A DNA stretch of 64,000 bases, taken from Callaeas wilsoni (taxonomy: Eukaryota; Chordata; Aves; Passeriformes; Callaeidae). Under the pieces are notes generated by a model, which did no database searches, was not told the origin of the DNA, and worked only from the letters and a program-made list of their open reading frames with translations. The stretch lies in assembly GCA_013398955.1 (NCBI GenBank), contig VWPU01011673.1, forward strand, positions 124,001-188,000, read 5' to 3'. Positions within the stretch are counted from its first letter, which is position 1. Every line of letters begins with the position of its first letter. Positions 11,561 to 26,078 of this stretch are shown here, in pieces. A program made the translations under genes and the position numbers.

Positions 11561-14370
11561 ACCCACAGAATTATATAAACCAGCAAAATAAAAAATGGAC
11601 AAAAAATTAGAAATTTTTGACTTACTGTGTCTTTAGACACATATCCACAGTGTGATTATTTTTCTATCAGGCTGGAAAAAGAACAAAGACTATGCAGCCA
11701 TCTTTACCTAGGGGAGTCACCGAAGCTTGTTTTTGCTTTTGGCTGAGCATCACAATTACAGGTGACTGCTTCAATTGATCAAGTATGAAGGAAAAACATC
11801 TCATGACTTTCCCTCCAACACACTCAACCAAGCCAGTGTTAGTCTATGAAAATTCATCAGACAGCATCATAATAACAATTGTAGATATGTGGAGAAAGAA
11901 AAATTAGCTGCTTTGGACAAAATAAATCCCTGAGGATTTGTATCCATCTCAAATTCCAGCTAAACTTAACGAAATATAACAGAAAACAAATTTGAACATT
12001 TAGGCTGCACAGGAGTATGTTAAAAATACTTTTATAGCATGCATATTATTACCCGTAGCTTGATATTATTCTCCTCTTTATGAAAATGCAAAAACATAGT
12101 ATACTGTGGCAGTTTTATGAACCCTTTTATCTCAAGTTTCAACTATATAATGAGGCAAATAACAATACTATGTTTTAAACTGAAAATTGGAGTAGTACAA
12201 AGCAAAAATATTTTGTACTTTCATTTTCAATGCCTACTTCCAATATATTTTAATATTCCAAGGTATATTTGGCATATTCTATGAAAAAATAATTTTCATT
12301 TTTTCCGAAGTATACGGATATTTACTTTCTTTTAAGAAATTTATTCTCTATATATGTTTATACTCCCAAAGTTGCTACGAATCATTTTAAGACACAAAGA
12401 AAAGCTGTTCTAAAGGCCTAATAGCTACTGCTGGAAATGGATATCAGGAAAAGATAAAGAGCAGTTGAGAAGATTTTTAGCATAACTTGGAAATTGAAGA
12501 GTCTGGGATTTTCCTCTTGACGGATCTACAAACCCCTCTCCTCCATCCCTGACCTTACACTCCTTCTCATCCAGTCGCTACCTTCAGTTTATTTTATAGG
12601 TTTAGAAAAAAAATCAGTAAATTTATTTATACTCTGTTTAAGTTTAATTTAGTTTCTTAGAATAAAGACCAAAGTATCTGTTAAAAAATACGGAGAATAT
12701 GTAAATTATCCTGATTGTATGAATATTAAAATCAGGAGAGCTTTTGTTTTGTTGGGGTTTTTTTCCCTGCTTTTAAAGCTTTTAACATCTTTTTCAAGTC
12801 TGCATCACACAGAACTGATATGCTGCACCCGTGTTGCTGAGTATTTAAATACCAGTTTGAGTGTGTGAAAATTTCCTTGAACTTGTAATTAAGCATGCAT
12901 ATTCATGGCCGAGACCTAGGTTTCAGAGAAAATATGACAATGCGTGTCACAAAATGGAGTATATTCTGTATTATTTTAAGTTCCACATAAGCACAAAAGT
13001 TCTTAAAGAAGCACAAGACCAACATTTCACAATATTTATAATGTACAACCATTTTTGAAGCTCTAACAACTAACATTTCTACAGTCTTACTAAATGTTGA
13101 GACATCAACCTTCTGGTTATGTTTATGTGTTATTCTTACTTGAGTCCTTGGACTTTGTGGGCATTTGGAACTGAATTAGATGGAACTGAATTCATAAAGT
13201 TTTCAAACCCAGGACAACAGACTTGTATTTAAAATAGTGACAACTGACAACACTGGAGAAGACACTAAAGACACTACTTTTCCTCTTTCTTTTGATGTCT
13301 CAAGGCAGCAGTATTTACAGAGTCCCATCATGTTCTTACACCATTCCTATCTTCATCCTAATCCATGCTGACTTTCTTCATTAGAAGTTTTACAGGCTAC
13401 TTTTCTTACTGTGATACTATCTCTAAAACAGTTAACTTCTTCATCTTTATAGTACTTACTAGTCTTTAGTCCTTGAACTTATTTCCTAAATTTTGAGCAT
13501 TTAAATTTTATTGCTACCTGGAACAGCCTGCTGCTGCTTTTATTTGATCACACAGAAGTCCAGAGAGTAGAAAGTCAGTAAGAGGATCTTTACACTTTGC
13601 TGCAGTTAAAATTTAAATTGCTCCCCAGAGACAATGACTTATAGAATTGTACTTCAGAACAGTACTTATCTTCTTTTTTTATAATATGATTAAAATACTT
13701 CTTCCTATCAATTAATGAGTTTGAGAAAGAAGAAAAAAAAAAAAAGAGGAACCTGGCAGCTACAATTTAGGTTGTGCAAAAGCTAACTTTCAGCCACTTG
13801 TTTCAAATGGATTCCACAAGTGTGTGTTAGATGCCTGGGAGCCCAGAAATCAGTATGTCCTCTGGTGAATGAAAGGTATATTTTGGCTCTGATCAGCTGG
13901 GTGTCAGCTACCAGAAAGATGATAACCATGGTTTGAATGCAAACCTGTGGCTTTTTAGAGGGAAGATAACATTGCCCAGTGTTTTCCAGTTCCAGTTAAA
14001 ATTTACTTTCACTTCTACCTTCACCTGTCATGGTGCATTGATGATCTCCTGAGAGCTGTAGCCTTGAGCCCCCAGGTAAGGAAGAAGAGGGATGTGGGAT
14101 ATCTTACCTCCACAATGAGTTGGTGGTAGCAGTGCGTGCACTAAGTTCTTGTGTAAAAGCCGCATGCACCACAGTCAATGCAGCTCTGCCTCTTGCAGCT
14201 CTGCTCTGAACAAAAAAATATTTATCATCTTCACCATTCTATTTTATTTGTTTCTAATAAGAAGTGCATATTCTGGTACCTGTATTCTTTTCTTAGTAAA
14301 AAACCCAAACAAAAATTCCACTAAAGATGTTTGTACTGTGAGACCAACATGAACTGACAACCATCAATAT
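11561..14370. other. Unique AT-rich DNA, no gene recognised
   Basis: No gene or named repeat is visible. It contains a short tandem pair TGGAACTGAATT with period 15 (13166-13192) and an A-rich tract at about 13730-13745. A mariner-like TTAGGTTGTGCAAAAG motif near 13767 has no partner and is not called. Confidence 0.65.
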
Positions 14371-14401
14371 CACTTGTTCTGACCTGGGGTCAGATCAAGT
14401 G
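14371..14401. repeat. 31-nt hairpin: 14-bp inverted repeat, 3-nt loop
   Basis: CACTTGTTCTGACC (14371-14384), loop TGG, GGTCAGATCAAGTG (14388-14401). Thirteen of 14 positions pair; the single mismatch is in the TT/AT step. It is flanked by ordinary AT-rich sequence. It could be a nuclear-receptor-like or other dyad binding site, or the relic of a small palindromic insertion. It is short for a microRNA precursor. Confidence 0.9.
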
Positions 14402-14568
14402 GAAATATAAGCTCTCTAAATATGACAGAAAAAGTGCACAATGAAAAACAAATACATGCATTCATACACCAGACAAAGAAGACAAAACCCAGTAACATTA
14501 CATTTAATCTAAAGAGGAGAAGCTTGCCATATTAAGGAATGATCAAAGAATAAGGATTTGATCTGTTG

Positions 14569-14639
14569 AAAAAAAAAAAAAACAAAATCAAAAAACAAAA
14601 CAAAACAAAACAAAAAACAAAACAAAACAAAAAAACAAC
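14569..14639. repeat. A-rich (AAAAC)n simple repeat
   Basis: A poly-A run followed by repeated CAAAA units, about 70 bp in total with occasional AAAAAC units. No retrotransposon body adjoins it that I can recognise. The apparent Phe/Cys-rich minus-strand open frame (14509-14691) is an artefact of this tract. Confidence 0.93.
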
Positions 14640-16009
14640 AGACATCTTGAGTCAGCTGTTCACATGATGAAGAATTTGCGCAGTGGGTCAAGACATACAG
14701 TGCTTTAAAATATATTATCTCTATTTGTCAAACACACAGACTAGGCAACAGCTCCCCAGTACATAAATTTCCTGGTTTTTAATTTCGTCTAGTATTTGTA
14801 CTTTGGTGCCAGAACCTAACTGTACAGAAGAGTGAGGGAAAAAGATACTCAAATTTTCATGTCTGATTAATTTTAAACCCCATTTTTTTAGGCAAAAATT
14901 CACTTTTACAGACAAAAATTTTGAACTTTTGTTAAAATTTAAAATAATCAGGTGATTATTTGTTCAACTTAAATAAAAATTTTTTAATTAATTTTAAAAG
15001 TTAACTAACCTAATTATTCATAAATGACTAAATAGACACTGACACAAAACCACACATAGTTGCATATCATATTGGAAGTAAAAAGAGCATGCTAGATATG
15101 GGACATGTCTGTCAAAATGAAACTAACATTTTTCCCATTAAATTAAAACTAGAACTTATAATCACTTCCATAATTTCCAACAGTTTAGAAATAAACCAAC
15201 AGTAATTTTGAAGGACTTCTGCAGCAAAAAAAAAAAAAAAAATACTGATTATCTGAAACCTGTAATTTCACCATGATTTCCAGACACAGAAGAAAGTACA
15301 CTCATCGAACAGCAAGGATGGAGGGCTCTGTGGAGGAGAGATTAGTGACAGTTAAGACGTCAGTAGGAAGTGCTACTTTCAAAGAACTAAGCAAAAAAGT
15401 GTCTACAGGGAAAAGACAAAAATTCCTCCCCAGATATACTATCTGGAAGAAACTGAAAGCTCTAAGTTTGATTTTGATACTTTGGGTGTTGAAACAATCT
15501 TAACATTCCTGCACATATCTTTTAACACATGCTCAATCTTTTAGATTTTCCATTTTTTCAGCTATAATTTTCCCCCTTCTTCAGTTTATTCTTCTTCGTT
15601 GCATATCATAGCATTGGAAATAAACCAATACTCTCCAACACAAATTCGACCTTTTTCACACTTACCTATGCAGATCTAGCCTGATGACCCTAGAACTGAG
15701 AAATTGCTTAGCACTAAATGCAATAAAGCAATTCAGAATGTAAGCAAAATTTAGATTCCATCTTATTATGTATAACAAGCAACTCTGTTTGAAATGGAAA
15801 TGGCAAATGTAGCCATATATATTTGAAAGAACTGTACTTAAATATTGCTAGATTAAATATTAATTAGTGTCATTACTTTTGTCTGGAAGCTTCCTGAACA
15901 TCTGACCAACCTAATTAAACCAAAAAGGTTAGCCTGTTGCAATCATTGGATCCAAGAAATATTTGGATAAACCAAATTTCAATGCATTACTGATAACTTT
16001 GGACTGCAC
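14640..16009. other. Unique AT-rich DNA, no gene recognised
   Basis: Nothing assignable is seen. There is a poly-A run at about 15226-15242. A 76-codon plus-strand frame (15273-15503), rich in Lys and Arg, resembles no known protein and has no evident splice context. Confidence 0.65.
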
Positions 16010-16440
16010 ATTTTTTAACTAATGAGTAGCATACCCTCTGATTTGTAGCAAATTGTAGTTTTTGTGCACAGGCCTTTAAGAATGGATCATGGCTGTAAAC
16101 CATGGTTATAAGATCTAACTATCTTGCCTTGACATCATTTGGGTTTAGCTGGCTTCACGGTTCAGATTATCAAGATTGCATGCAAGCCAACATGCTGACC
16201 ACAGCAACAGTGCCCCTGAGCTTCAAAATGCACTAAGGAGAAATGACATCTAAATAGCCATGTTGTCTGAACTACCTCTGCCAAAAGGCCTGACTAATTA
16301 GAAACTGGGAATAGCTACTTGCTCTAATATTTATTTACAGTACTTGAAAAATAGGTTCTTTGTAAGAGAGGTTGATGTCTGATGTTTAATTATCCAAGTG
16401 ATTGAAATCTGCATTTGTAGAGGTCCCAGTGCAATAGTAG
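16010..16440. promoter_or_regulatory. Possible conserved non-coding element (weak)
   Basis: The segment is more complex than its surroundings and lacks simple repeats and open frames. It includes an AACCATGGTT palindrome near 16096 and several TAATTA/ATTAG-type homeodomain core words (near 16292 and 16387). These are features often seen in vertebrate developmental enhancers, but they also occur by chance in AT-rich DNA. Conservation cannot be measured here. Confidence 0.22.
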
Positions 16441-18083
16441 TCTGTAAACTCTGTATTCCAGTATTATTTTATATTTTCATTCCCTATTTCCTTGAAGGAC
16501 TATAGACTGTCAATTTCCATCAAAATTAATAAATTAAGAGAGTTTTTAATTAATTCATTAGCTTTATAAGCAATATTTAGTGGTTAAATGGCATCAACAG
16601 AAAAAAATATGAATCATAGCTTCAGGTTCAAGCAGAGTTTCAATGCTAGGACTCAGAAAGAGGCTGCCCTATCAACTCTGAACATGTTTCAAGAAATTTC
16701 AAAGTGAATTAGATTCTCCTATTTTCACCCAAAAATGCAGAAGCACAGTACCTTACAAAGAAATGTATGGACTTTACTGAAACAGACCAGAAACAGCAGA
16801 AAAATATGGCTTAACTTATGATTTATAAAACTTCCTAAAATCTTCATGAAGATTTTGTTTACAGCTAGATATAAAGCTAAAATTTTACTGTCATAGTAAG
16901 TATGAGGTATAAGGATGCACTTTTTTACAGAATTAACCAAAGAAAATTTGTTTTAAGTTTTCAATTTTATCCAAACTACCTATGCAGAGAAGCTGCTAAG
17001 ATATGCAAGTTTTCAATTTGCTGAGCACTCAACAGCTGCAAATTCCCTAACACCTAGCTAGCACATTTTTTAAAATCATGGTGTTTATTTAACTGCATGC
17101 TTTTTCAAAAGTAATGTAAGCATTACTTCATATTTAATACTCTTAATACTTGTGAAACTTTCCTTTAGATAATCTAAACTTTTTTTTTTTCCTAATAGGC
17201 AGAGTGTAACCATGTTGCCTACTACTAAAAATCATGGACAGTGAGACTGAAATGTTTAGCAATTTTGTACACCTAATCTTTCCACTGACATTTTTTTGAA
17301 TAATAACACATTTTCAGGAGCTTTTGATTAGTTTTGTTATCAGAAATGCTTCAACAGCCTCACTGTCAGTTAGAGAAAAAGACTGTTGAAAAGAGGCTGC
17401 CTGCTACATTTAGAAAGGGCTTGATCAAAGTCATCAGTCAAATATCAGGTCACATAGAAATCCTTAGGATTCTCATGGAAATTTTTTATTGTTGTCCCGA
17501 TTTTTTTCATGACTTCACATAGTTCTACAAAGACAATGAATACACTGAATATTTGTTGCACCATCACTGTAAAACCATCACTAATTATGAACAGAGAATG
17601 TCACCACTCAGAGATATGTATAACTAATTCAACTAATCCCTGAAAGTTTTGACTGCCAGATTCTCTTACTCTCCGTTTTCCCATTTTTTAATTCTGTTCC
17701 CCTGGCATTCTTTCTACCATCCTACAATCTTTTGTCTTTACCCATAAAGGAATCTATTAGCATAAAATAATTTTTAAAAGATCCATGCTAAAACCTCTTT
17801 TATATAGGAATTACATTATACCTTGAGGGTCCTTGCAAGACATCAGTGTACATATCCTTGCATAAATGTACGTGCATCAAGAGTCCTTTGCTGTTTTCTC
17901 TGCACATTCAACAGCAGCAAATTCTAGTCACTACTCAGTCATGATGAGACTTTTAATTTTTAGAGAAACTAAATGATGGGAACATGTAAAATATTCATTA
18001 TTAATCTACAGGTACTACATGGTGTTCTAAAGTAGAGAGTCCATTTAAAGTTCTCAAATTTAATTTTTCACTGCATCTTCAAT

Positions 18084-18099
18084 TTCAATTGCAATTGAA
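18084..18099. repeat. 16-bp perfect palindrome
   Basis: TTCAATTGCAATTGAA is self-complementary over its full length. In AT-rich DNA such palindromes arise by chance, but two CAATTG units are arranged symmetrically around a GC centre. Confidence 0.85.
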
Positions 18100-21000
18100 T
18101 TTTATTATACCATTTGATATCTTTCTGTCCTTGAGACTTATAGGACAGGTTGACTGATAAGACAGATATAAAATAATTTATTTCATTCACCTGCCATCCT
18201 CACATTTGGGTTCCCGAATTCCTCTCATTGCTTTTTAATGCCTTAAAAATAATTAATAGTCTGTGATTAGTGCCAGCTTTGGATCTGCCCAGAAATTTCA
18301 CCTAGTAAATCTGTGACAGATGCATTTTGATTCATGATGTTATCCAATTAATAGGCTACTTGCCACTCTTTCATCTACATAATCTGTATTTGCAGCATTT
18401 CTTTAGCACACAGTTCCTAGAAAAGACCTCTCCTCAGTCACTACAAGGAACCATTCTGGAACACATAATAATTTTACTCTACTCAGCCATACCTTGAATG
18501 GTTTAACACAACTGAAAAAGCTGCTATGTGCTCCAAAGCTGCATGCACTACTTTTATAGAAACAGCTCAAACCTTTTAGATTTGTCTTAACATTGTGCTT
18601 TCAAGAGATAATTTACACAGAAATATTTAAGGAACTGAGAGACAGGCTGACATGATGACTAGAAAACTGATACAGTCACAGAGGAATGCTCAAAAGGGGT
18701 ATAGAAATTATGTTTCTGGTGATAATTTTGCTTCAGGATGATATTTTTTCCACTACTCTGATTCAAAGTATTGAGAAAAAAGAGAAAATTGTTGTAATAG
18801 AATATATGTATCTTCAGAAAACAACAGGGTTTTGGACAATTTACGAAAGTCACTAGTAAGAATGGATATAGTGAGCAGTGGTGTAGAAAGCATTACTAAC
18901 CCAGGTTTTCCTGACTCTTTAGAGCTTCCTCAGTGGCTATTGATAGGTTTTCACCTCTTCCAAGTATTCTTCATATTGTTTACTTCTCATTTACCTTATC
19001 TTAACAAATGAATGAATCTTAACATCCATGTTGAAGGAGAATTTGGTTTTATTTTGCAGCTAAGCTCTCAAAGGAAAGTCCTGAGTAGACTGGTTAAGAT
19101 GGATCATAAATACAATAAAAAATCAGCTCTAGAAACCTGGCTGAGTCAAACAGTGAAATTAGGAACAGAATTCAAAGGCCTGACTCAATTCCATACAGAG
19201 ATTGTTGCACAGATACACTTTAATACATTCAAAGTGCATTCCAAGATCATTTTAGTTAAACATATTGCCATAATTGAGAACTCACAGTATATTTAAATTG
19301 CACATAAAAATATACAAGTAGCATACCACTGAAAAACTGGATAAGAAAACAGCTTATGTAGAATTCAGCAACATAGTGATACATCTGTCTAGTTATCTGA
19401 CATACTAGCATCAAACTTTCTCATTTATGCAGAGGTCTCATTTTAGTTGCTAGCAGTTTGTTCTGGACAGTATAACTCTGATAGTGAGAGACAGCAATGG
19501 ACTTGAAAGGCTCTCTCTTTATGTAAACCTAACACAAGATGTAGTATCGAGAGGGGACGAAAGCTGAAAAAGGAAACTTAAAACTTTGAGAAGCCATAGT
19601 TACATGGGACTACTAGATGTATAGTTTCAAGATTTAGAATGCAAATAAATAAAAAGCCAGCATTAATGATGGCAGAAATCAACAATAACCATCTGTCTAG
19701 TATCATTAGTTGGCATCTTCTGTAGTTATATAGTAAAGGAAAACTTGAGGTTAATGTCACCTGCTTGTGGGTCCTTAAACCACAATACCTGGCTTGACTA
19801 CTTATTTCAGGATGAATGTGAAAATACTGACTTAGAATCATACTTCAATTTAAATTCAGAAAATTTTAGTTCTGACCAACTACTCATTACAGGATAAAGT
19901 TCTTGAAGAAAACTGGTAGGAATCAGGAAGAAAAGGGTAGGAGAAAACAGAGAAGGGTTAAAAATAGTTTTAAATATGAAGATCATGAAGAATAACACAA
20001 ATGTAAATTATTAGTAAAGGATCACATCAGAAACTCTTAGCTACTTATTTGATTTCAATCAAATAGAACTAAGACTTAAATAACAAGACCTGACAACAGG
20101 TGAAGTTTTTGGTCAGTGAGACTGTAAATCATAGTGCCTCATCGTACCTAAATTTCTATCTTAAGTACACTATTTCGTAAGTTAATTAGGAAAGAAGAAA
20201 AGTTATGTCAGACAAGTACTTTCCAATCTTCCGTTCCGAAAGACTGAAGGAAAAAAAAAGAGAGGGAAAAGGATGTCACAATTTAAAAAGACCATTCATC
20301 AGTACTTTGTAGAAGTTGAGTATTTGACATGTGAGTAAATTGTTAAGTGTAGTGCTAGAAAGTTCACTGAACACAGTTCATAGTTAATTTCACTAGTCTT
20401 ATTAACAACTTGCAGTTTAAAGAAATTATTTTGTCAAACTATTTTATTATCATTTTGGCCAAAGGCAATACCTTATAGGTCTATAAGAGGTCTCACTAAG
20501 AAACACCAATGAACACTACAAACCTACATATGTTTCATCATCATAATGATAAGAAGATATTATATCACACTTTCTATTTTAGTAAGTGGGGCTAACAATT
20601 TGGAAAGTGACATTACTTTTCCCTTGGTCATGCATACTTCATATAGATGATATCAAAACAAAATGCACCGAGAAGGGTGAAATTAATAAGTATCTTGGCC
20701 TGATCAGTTGACTCAATTTTTCATGTCAATTTGTCGTTCAGAATAGACTCACTCATCTCTCTTTGGGCTTTGGCAGAGACTCAGGTATTTTTTGAAATTC
20801 TGTATCTCTTGCCAGAATGTCTCTGAATGTTTCAGGCAATTGTCAGATTTAATTTTTGTTTAAAACTGCAGTGCAGATATTGCTCTTTGAAGCAGGCCCA
20901 CATCTAAGAAAACCTCAATTCTACTGTATCTTACATTCCAATATAGCCTAAAGAAACTTGAAAATGAATTTGCATCATGTTTAAAATATACATCTATATT

Positions 21001-24000
21001 AAAATTCCACTGATTTATAAAGCATTACAATACACTATACAGAGTAAAGAGAGGATCATCTTCTTTTGATCCTTTCAAACTCTTACAGAATATAATGGCA
21101 TTTTCCGTTTCCTGTTTTTGATTAATTGCAATATCAATATAAGGAATTAGGAAATAGGTGTTCTTAATCTTAATCATGAAAAAACATACATGATAGGTTA
21201 TGACGTGGGGATATCAGTGTCTAATAACCATTACAGCTACAGTATTTCAATACAGAAAAAGGGCTGCTGCTACACATATGTGCACCACTCAAGTTCTTTG
21301 GGTGATTTAGACTATCTCTTTCATGTACAGAGTATAACTGGTACACTGTTGACTATCAAAGTAAATGAACATCAGTGCTGCTGTAGACATAATTGCTAAT
21401 TCTTGTCAACCCCTTCTCTCTCTTTGTGGTCCCAGAAGAATTTTTCCTTATATTTTTCTCTGGTGCAAGATGTTCCTTAATTGTAAACTGTTGGAGGCTG
21501 CAAGAATATTTTGTAAAAGTTACATCATTTTCTGTTTTCTTTCAAGCTCTCCCATGGATAATGAAGAGTAGATCTGGCAGAAAGCTTGAAACCCATGGAA
21601 TGCCTTGGATAAATATATACATATTGGTCCATGTAATGAACAGAAGATGGGTGAACGTAAAATTTTGATCTTCTGCTTGAGGCCCTGATCTTCCTGGTAG
21701 AGTTTTGTTGATGTAATAGTGCCCTTTGGAGAGGGACATTCACCAGGAAGGGAGGAAGTTTAGTGCTCATTCTTGTTACACAGAAAAAAGCTTTTTGAAA
21801 CGTGTTTCTTTGCCTCCATAACTTAGAAAATATTTAGAATACGAAAAAACAGAGTTTCCATTTCAAATTTTGGACATAAATTGCAATATGGCAACTAGAA
21901 TAATGCTGATTGGTAAGAGAAAATGTAATTAATCTCCTGGCTATGTACATATATAATTTATATCTCGAACATAGACTACACTGATTTTGGGCAAGGCCCC
22001 TTATTTCTCAAAACTAAATTTGCATATACTCTGTTAGACAGTCACTGTACTATACTAGATAAAATAACATGATCTGCCAGACTTTCAACTTGTCCCTTTC
22101 CTCAACTCCATAGCCTAAGACATAGGCAAAACTCCATCTTTAGGAAATCTTGGAAGCACCATGCCTCACACATACTTAGACTAAAACTCCTCAAAGAAAT
22201 ACTTGTGTGCGCAGAACCAATGCATTTCCCTGCCACGAAAAAAAATCAAAACCCACCAGCCTCTGCAGAGCATCCTGCAAGTCGTGTCTTTCTCTGCCAA
22301 ACCACATTGGTTCCTTTCATAAGGAGTCTCTGTGCATTCAAATGAAAGCAAAACTACTTTTTACTTTGTTTCATTGCATTTAAGCTTTTGATCTCCATAT
22401 ATTTGCTGTATCTAAATATATTACTCTGGTGACTGTACCGTTCATATATCTTTGATAATTCCAAATGACAATAAATTTACTTTCTACGTAAATATATAAA
22501 CTCTCATTCTAAAAATAACCCGAATAGTTAGTGAAGGTATCAAAATCATCAACAGTCATTGAACATTTGAGGATCACTGAAAACTTTCTTGTTCTTGTTT
22601 TTTATTGATTTTCTGGGAACAAAAGTATGGATCCTTGAGCACATTATGAATATTTTTTAGTATTTTTTCAGTTTAATTGAGATCAATGCTAAACAACCAG
22701 ATTCATAACATCTGTACCTTTTCTTCTCTTTTCCTAGGCTTGTTTGCCTTTTCTTCATCTGAGCCATCAACAACTTACTGAAATAAGGACAGGTCTAAAA
22801 TAATTGAAAATTTTGCTTTGCTTAGATTCCGTGTCTTTGGTACACCTGAATAAATAACAGTATAAACACCCTACTGCTGGTTTTAAGTGGAATTTTACTT
22901 GGATTTAAATGGTAATGGAAGAACATAATGGCGTCTGAATATGACTTCATGTTACCATAGGCTTCTTTATCTATTAAGAGACCTTGTTATGCTACTGGCG
23001 ACTTTTGACACATCCCTAGCTAAACAAACTTTCAAAAAAATTAATGCACATTTCAAAACAGCAGGAGATAATTAGTAGCATTAATGAGGCTACTCATTGG
23101 ATTCCGCAACAATATCTTTCACAGCAGGAGAATCAGACTATGTGTGTGTCAGGGACACTTACCCTTGACATTTTCTAATTACTTTTTGTCGGTTTTCCTA
23201 ACTCACCTTAACTACCAGGAGACATTGACATTGAAGCTGACCATGGTGGTCACTGTATGCCATCAGTTACTGCACAGCGAGGTTGCAAGACTGTCGAACA
23301 TAAAATGTCTTAATACTGACAGAGGATCAATGTTGATCTCAAAAAAAATTGTATTCTGGGCTTAAGAACTTAAGAGTTATGCCATTATATAAAAATCTAT
23401 TTGATTTAAACTCAGATTTATATCAATAGTCTAGGACAAATATACATCGAGACATTTATTTTAAGCAAGTGCAACTGTGCCATGCAACCACTTCATGGTC
23501 TCTCTTCAAAAATGAAAAATATTTGGATTATAATCAAACTTAAGTAATTTTTGAACATTTTTATAGATCCTACAACATACTGTAGAAAGGAGCAAATTAT
23601 TTTTTGCTTATTTGCCCTTGACCCAACTCAGCTTCTTTCAGATTTCATAGGAGTTTTATCCTTTCAAACAAAAATCAAAATATCATTGAATGGTCTTAAA
23701 AACTCTGCCTGAGTCAGCGTAACTGAGATACCTTAAATTTCAAAAAATCAATATCCTCATGTAATTAAATAAGAAAAATTGAAAACATAATTCTCATAGC
23801 TACATTTTCATTCAACTTCTCACTCCTTGAAGGAAGAGTGAATGATAGGTCAAGTACTAAGCAGAGGTTTTCTTCTGCTCTCATGTACCTCCCCACCTTT
23901 TCTCTACTTTCTATATACAATTTTTGCATCTACTTCTTGGCTTTACAGCTATTGTATTTTAAATTTTCTTCTCATTGTCACATTATTAACTATTTTTGAA

Positions 24001-26057
24001 ACATCTGCAAAAGATCCTTTTTCCATGGGGATTTGTCTCTGATACTTGCTGAATACACTGAGATTTTAAGGCAGATAAAACACAGTCAGTAATAAAATAG
24101 TGAAAGTAGTTATAAAGTATTTAATAATAATGGTATTTTTTTTTCTTGGGTGCAATTCTTGTTTTATTTGAGATATTTTAAATTAAATTTTCTCCCAAAT
24201 AAACTAGCAGATTGCTTTTAATTTTTCCATGTTCTGTTCACATGTAAGCAAAAAGAAAGGTGCAGAAAATGCCAGGAAGGACAAGAGAAAGTTAGATAAC
24301 CGGATAGGGAGCACTTATGCTATGTGCAGTCTTTTAGCATTAAGCTAAAGTTATCAATAAGGGTTCTTTTGTGCCTTTGTGATACAGAAAATTAATTAAA
24401 TTCTTCTTGTGATCAACCTGCTATAATCCAGAAATATTTTCCTTCCAGGGCTTCCCTAGACAATTACCCGCCTCAAAAGACTCTGAAGGATACAGTATAG
24501 ACACAACATACACATTACTTGACTGAGAAAGTAGCATTCCTATTTTTTAGTACTTCTACCAAAATTCCTGACAGCTCATGCATACCAAAATAACCAGGTA
24601 AAAAATTTCACAGTGTCACATCTTGTGTGAACAGCAAGTGCTTTTTTCTTTTTTAGAGCCAACTAATATAAAAATCTTCACAGATAAAAAGCTTTTAAAA
24701 TGCAAAAAATTTAAAGGACAGGCATATCTGGCATATTTTCTGTTGTGTCTCATCTTTAACAAGTACAAGTTCTTTGACTGAGCAGCTCACTTGAAGAGAT
24801 TTTCCATGACTGTTAATCTTTCTATTTAATTCTAAATTATTGCAGTTATCTAATGATCTGAAACAGTTTTTTGCTTTTGCAAGGGAAATAAAACAGTAGA
24901 ATATAATGAAGGGTATAGTAGTATCCAGGATTAGTGTCTTCTACAGACTTTGTATCTAGCTTTATTAGAGCACCTGATTTTGTAGCTAATTTAATAAGAG
25001 CAATTCTACTGAGAAAGAAAAAAAGATTAAATAACTTCTACCCACTAAGGAATTGGTGCAATAAAGGAGAAGGTCTCTTTTCAAAGTCTTGTCCTATACC
25101 CTACTTTTATTGCAAGAGCCTTACCACTCTTATCATGCACACTTGAAAACTGATTTAATTAACTTCTGAATTTCATCTGACACACCGGTGTAACATGCAC
25201 CCTGCCTGTTAAAAACAGCCTTCTGGAAAACATTTCTTCCCAATTCAGAAGGCATCTAAACAGCAGGCAATTTACTTTCCAAGGTCATATTACCCCTCCA
25301 TGAGGCATGGGTGCCATATTGAAAAATTTACATTCCATCGAATAGATGTTTGTTTAATTTCTCAATTTCTCAGAATACAAACTGCTTCCTGAAAAAGTCA
25401 AAACTCAGATTGCTCCCTAAAGGGCAGGGGAAGTTTATGTGATTGTTGTTGTTGTTGTTTTGTTTCTTTCCCAATAATGCAATCTTGTATCTAGCACAGC
25501 AAGAGAAGGGATATCAGACAGATGGATTTCAAGGACGATATTCAACGCATACATTTTTAGTATTCGATTTGGCTTCAACCCTTGCTTTTCACATCTTGGG
25601 AAGAAAGGTTTTGTTATTTGTCCATAAGCAAGAATTATTCTTTCCCTTTCCTGGAATTCTTTTCAAAATACTTATCTAAACATTTATTAGCATTTTTTCT
25701 CATATCTTTCATTCTAGAGATTTTTTTCTCGTTATGTCAAAAAGAGCTGGAGTCTTATTTTGCAAATCCTAATAGCCTGGTAGCAATCAAAGGATGCTAT
25801 GATTGTTAAGACCATTGCATTTAACTTAACATTCTTAGGGCTTTTTTTCTGAGAATATGTGGAAGTTAAAATCACAAGCTAAATGCCGAAACCCATTCCC
25901 ACTGTCATGAAGGGAAGCTCCAGCACGAGGCCCCCTGTTGATATCCTTTCTCATACTAACGAGTGGTCTACAGTTAAGTTTCACTTTTATCAAGAGAACT
26001 GCTTGACCACAGTCAGTATGAATGGAAGTAAATTGACCTTACCTCCACTAGAGTTAA

Positions 26058-26078
26058 AACACACACATATACACACAC
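26058..26078. repeat. Short CA-rich simple repeat
   Basis: ACACACACATATACACACAC-type run, interrupted once by TAT. Short and imperfect. Confidence 0.85.

Noticed and set aside
13767..13790. TTAGGTTGTGCAAAAGCTAA, resembling the terminal inverted repeat of a mariner-type transposon
   Set aside because: No inverted partner (CTTTTGCACAACC-like) was found downstream, and no transposase remnant is visible. A single 16-20-base resemblance is insufficient.
14509..14691. Phe/Cys-rich minus-strand open frame
   Set aside because: It is the translation of the (AAAAC)n simple repeat.
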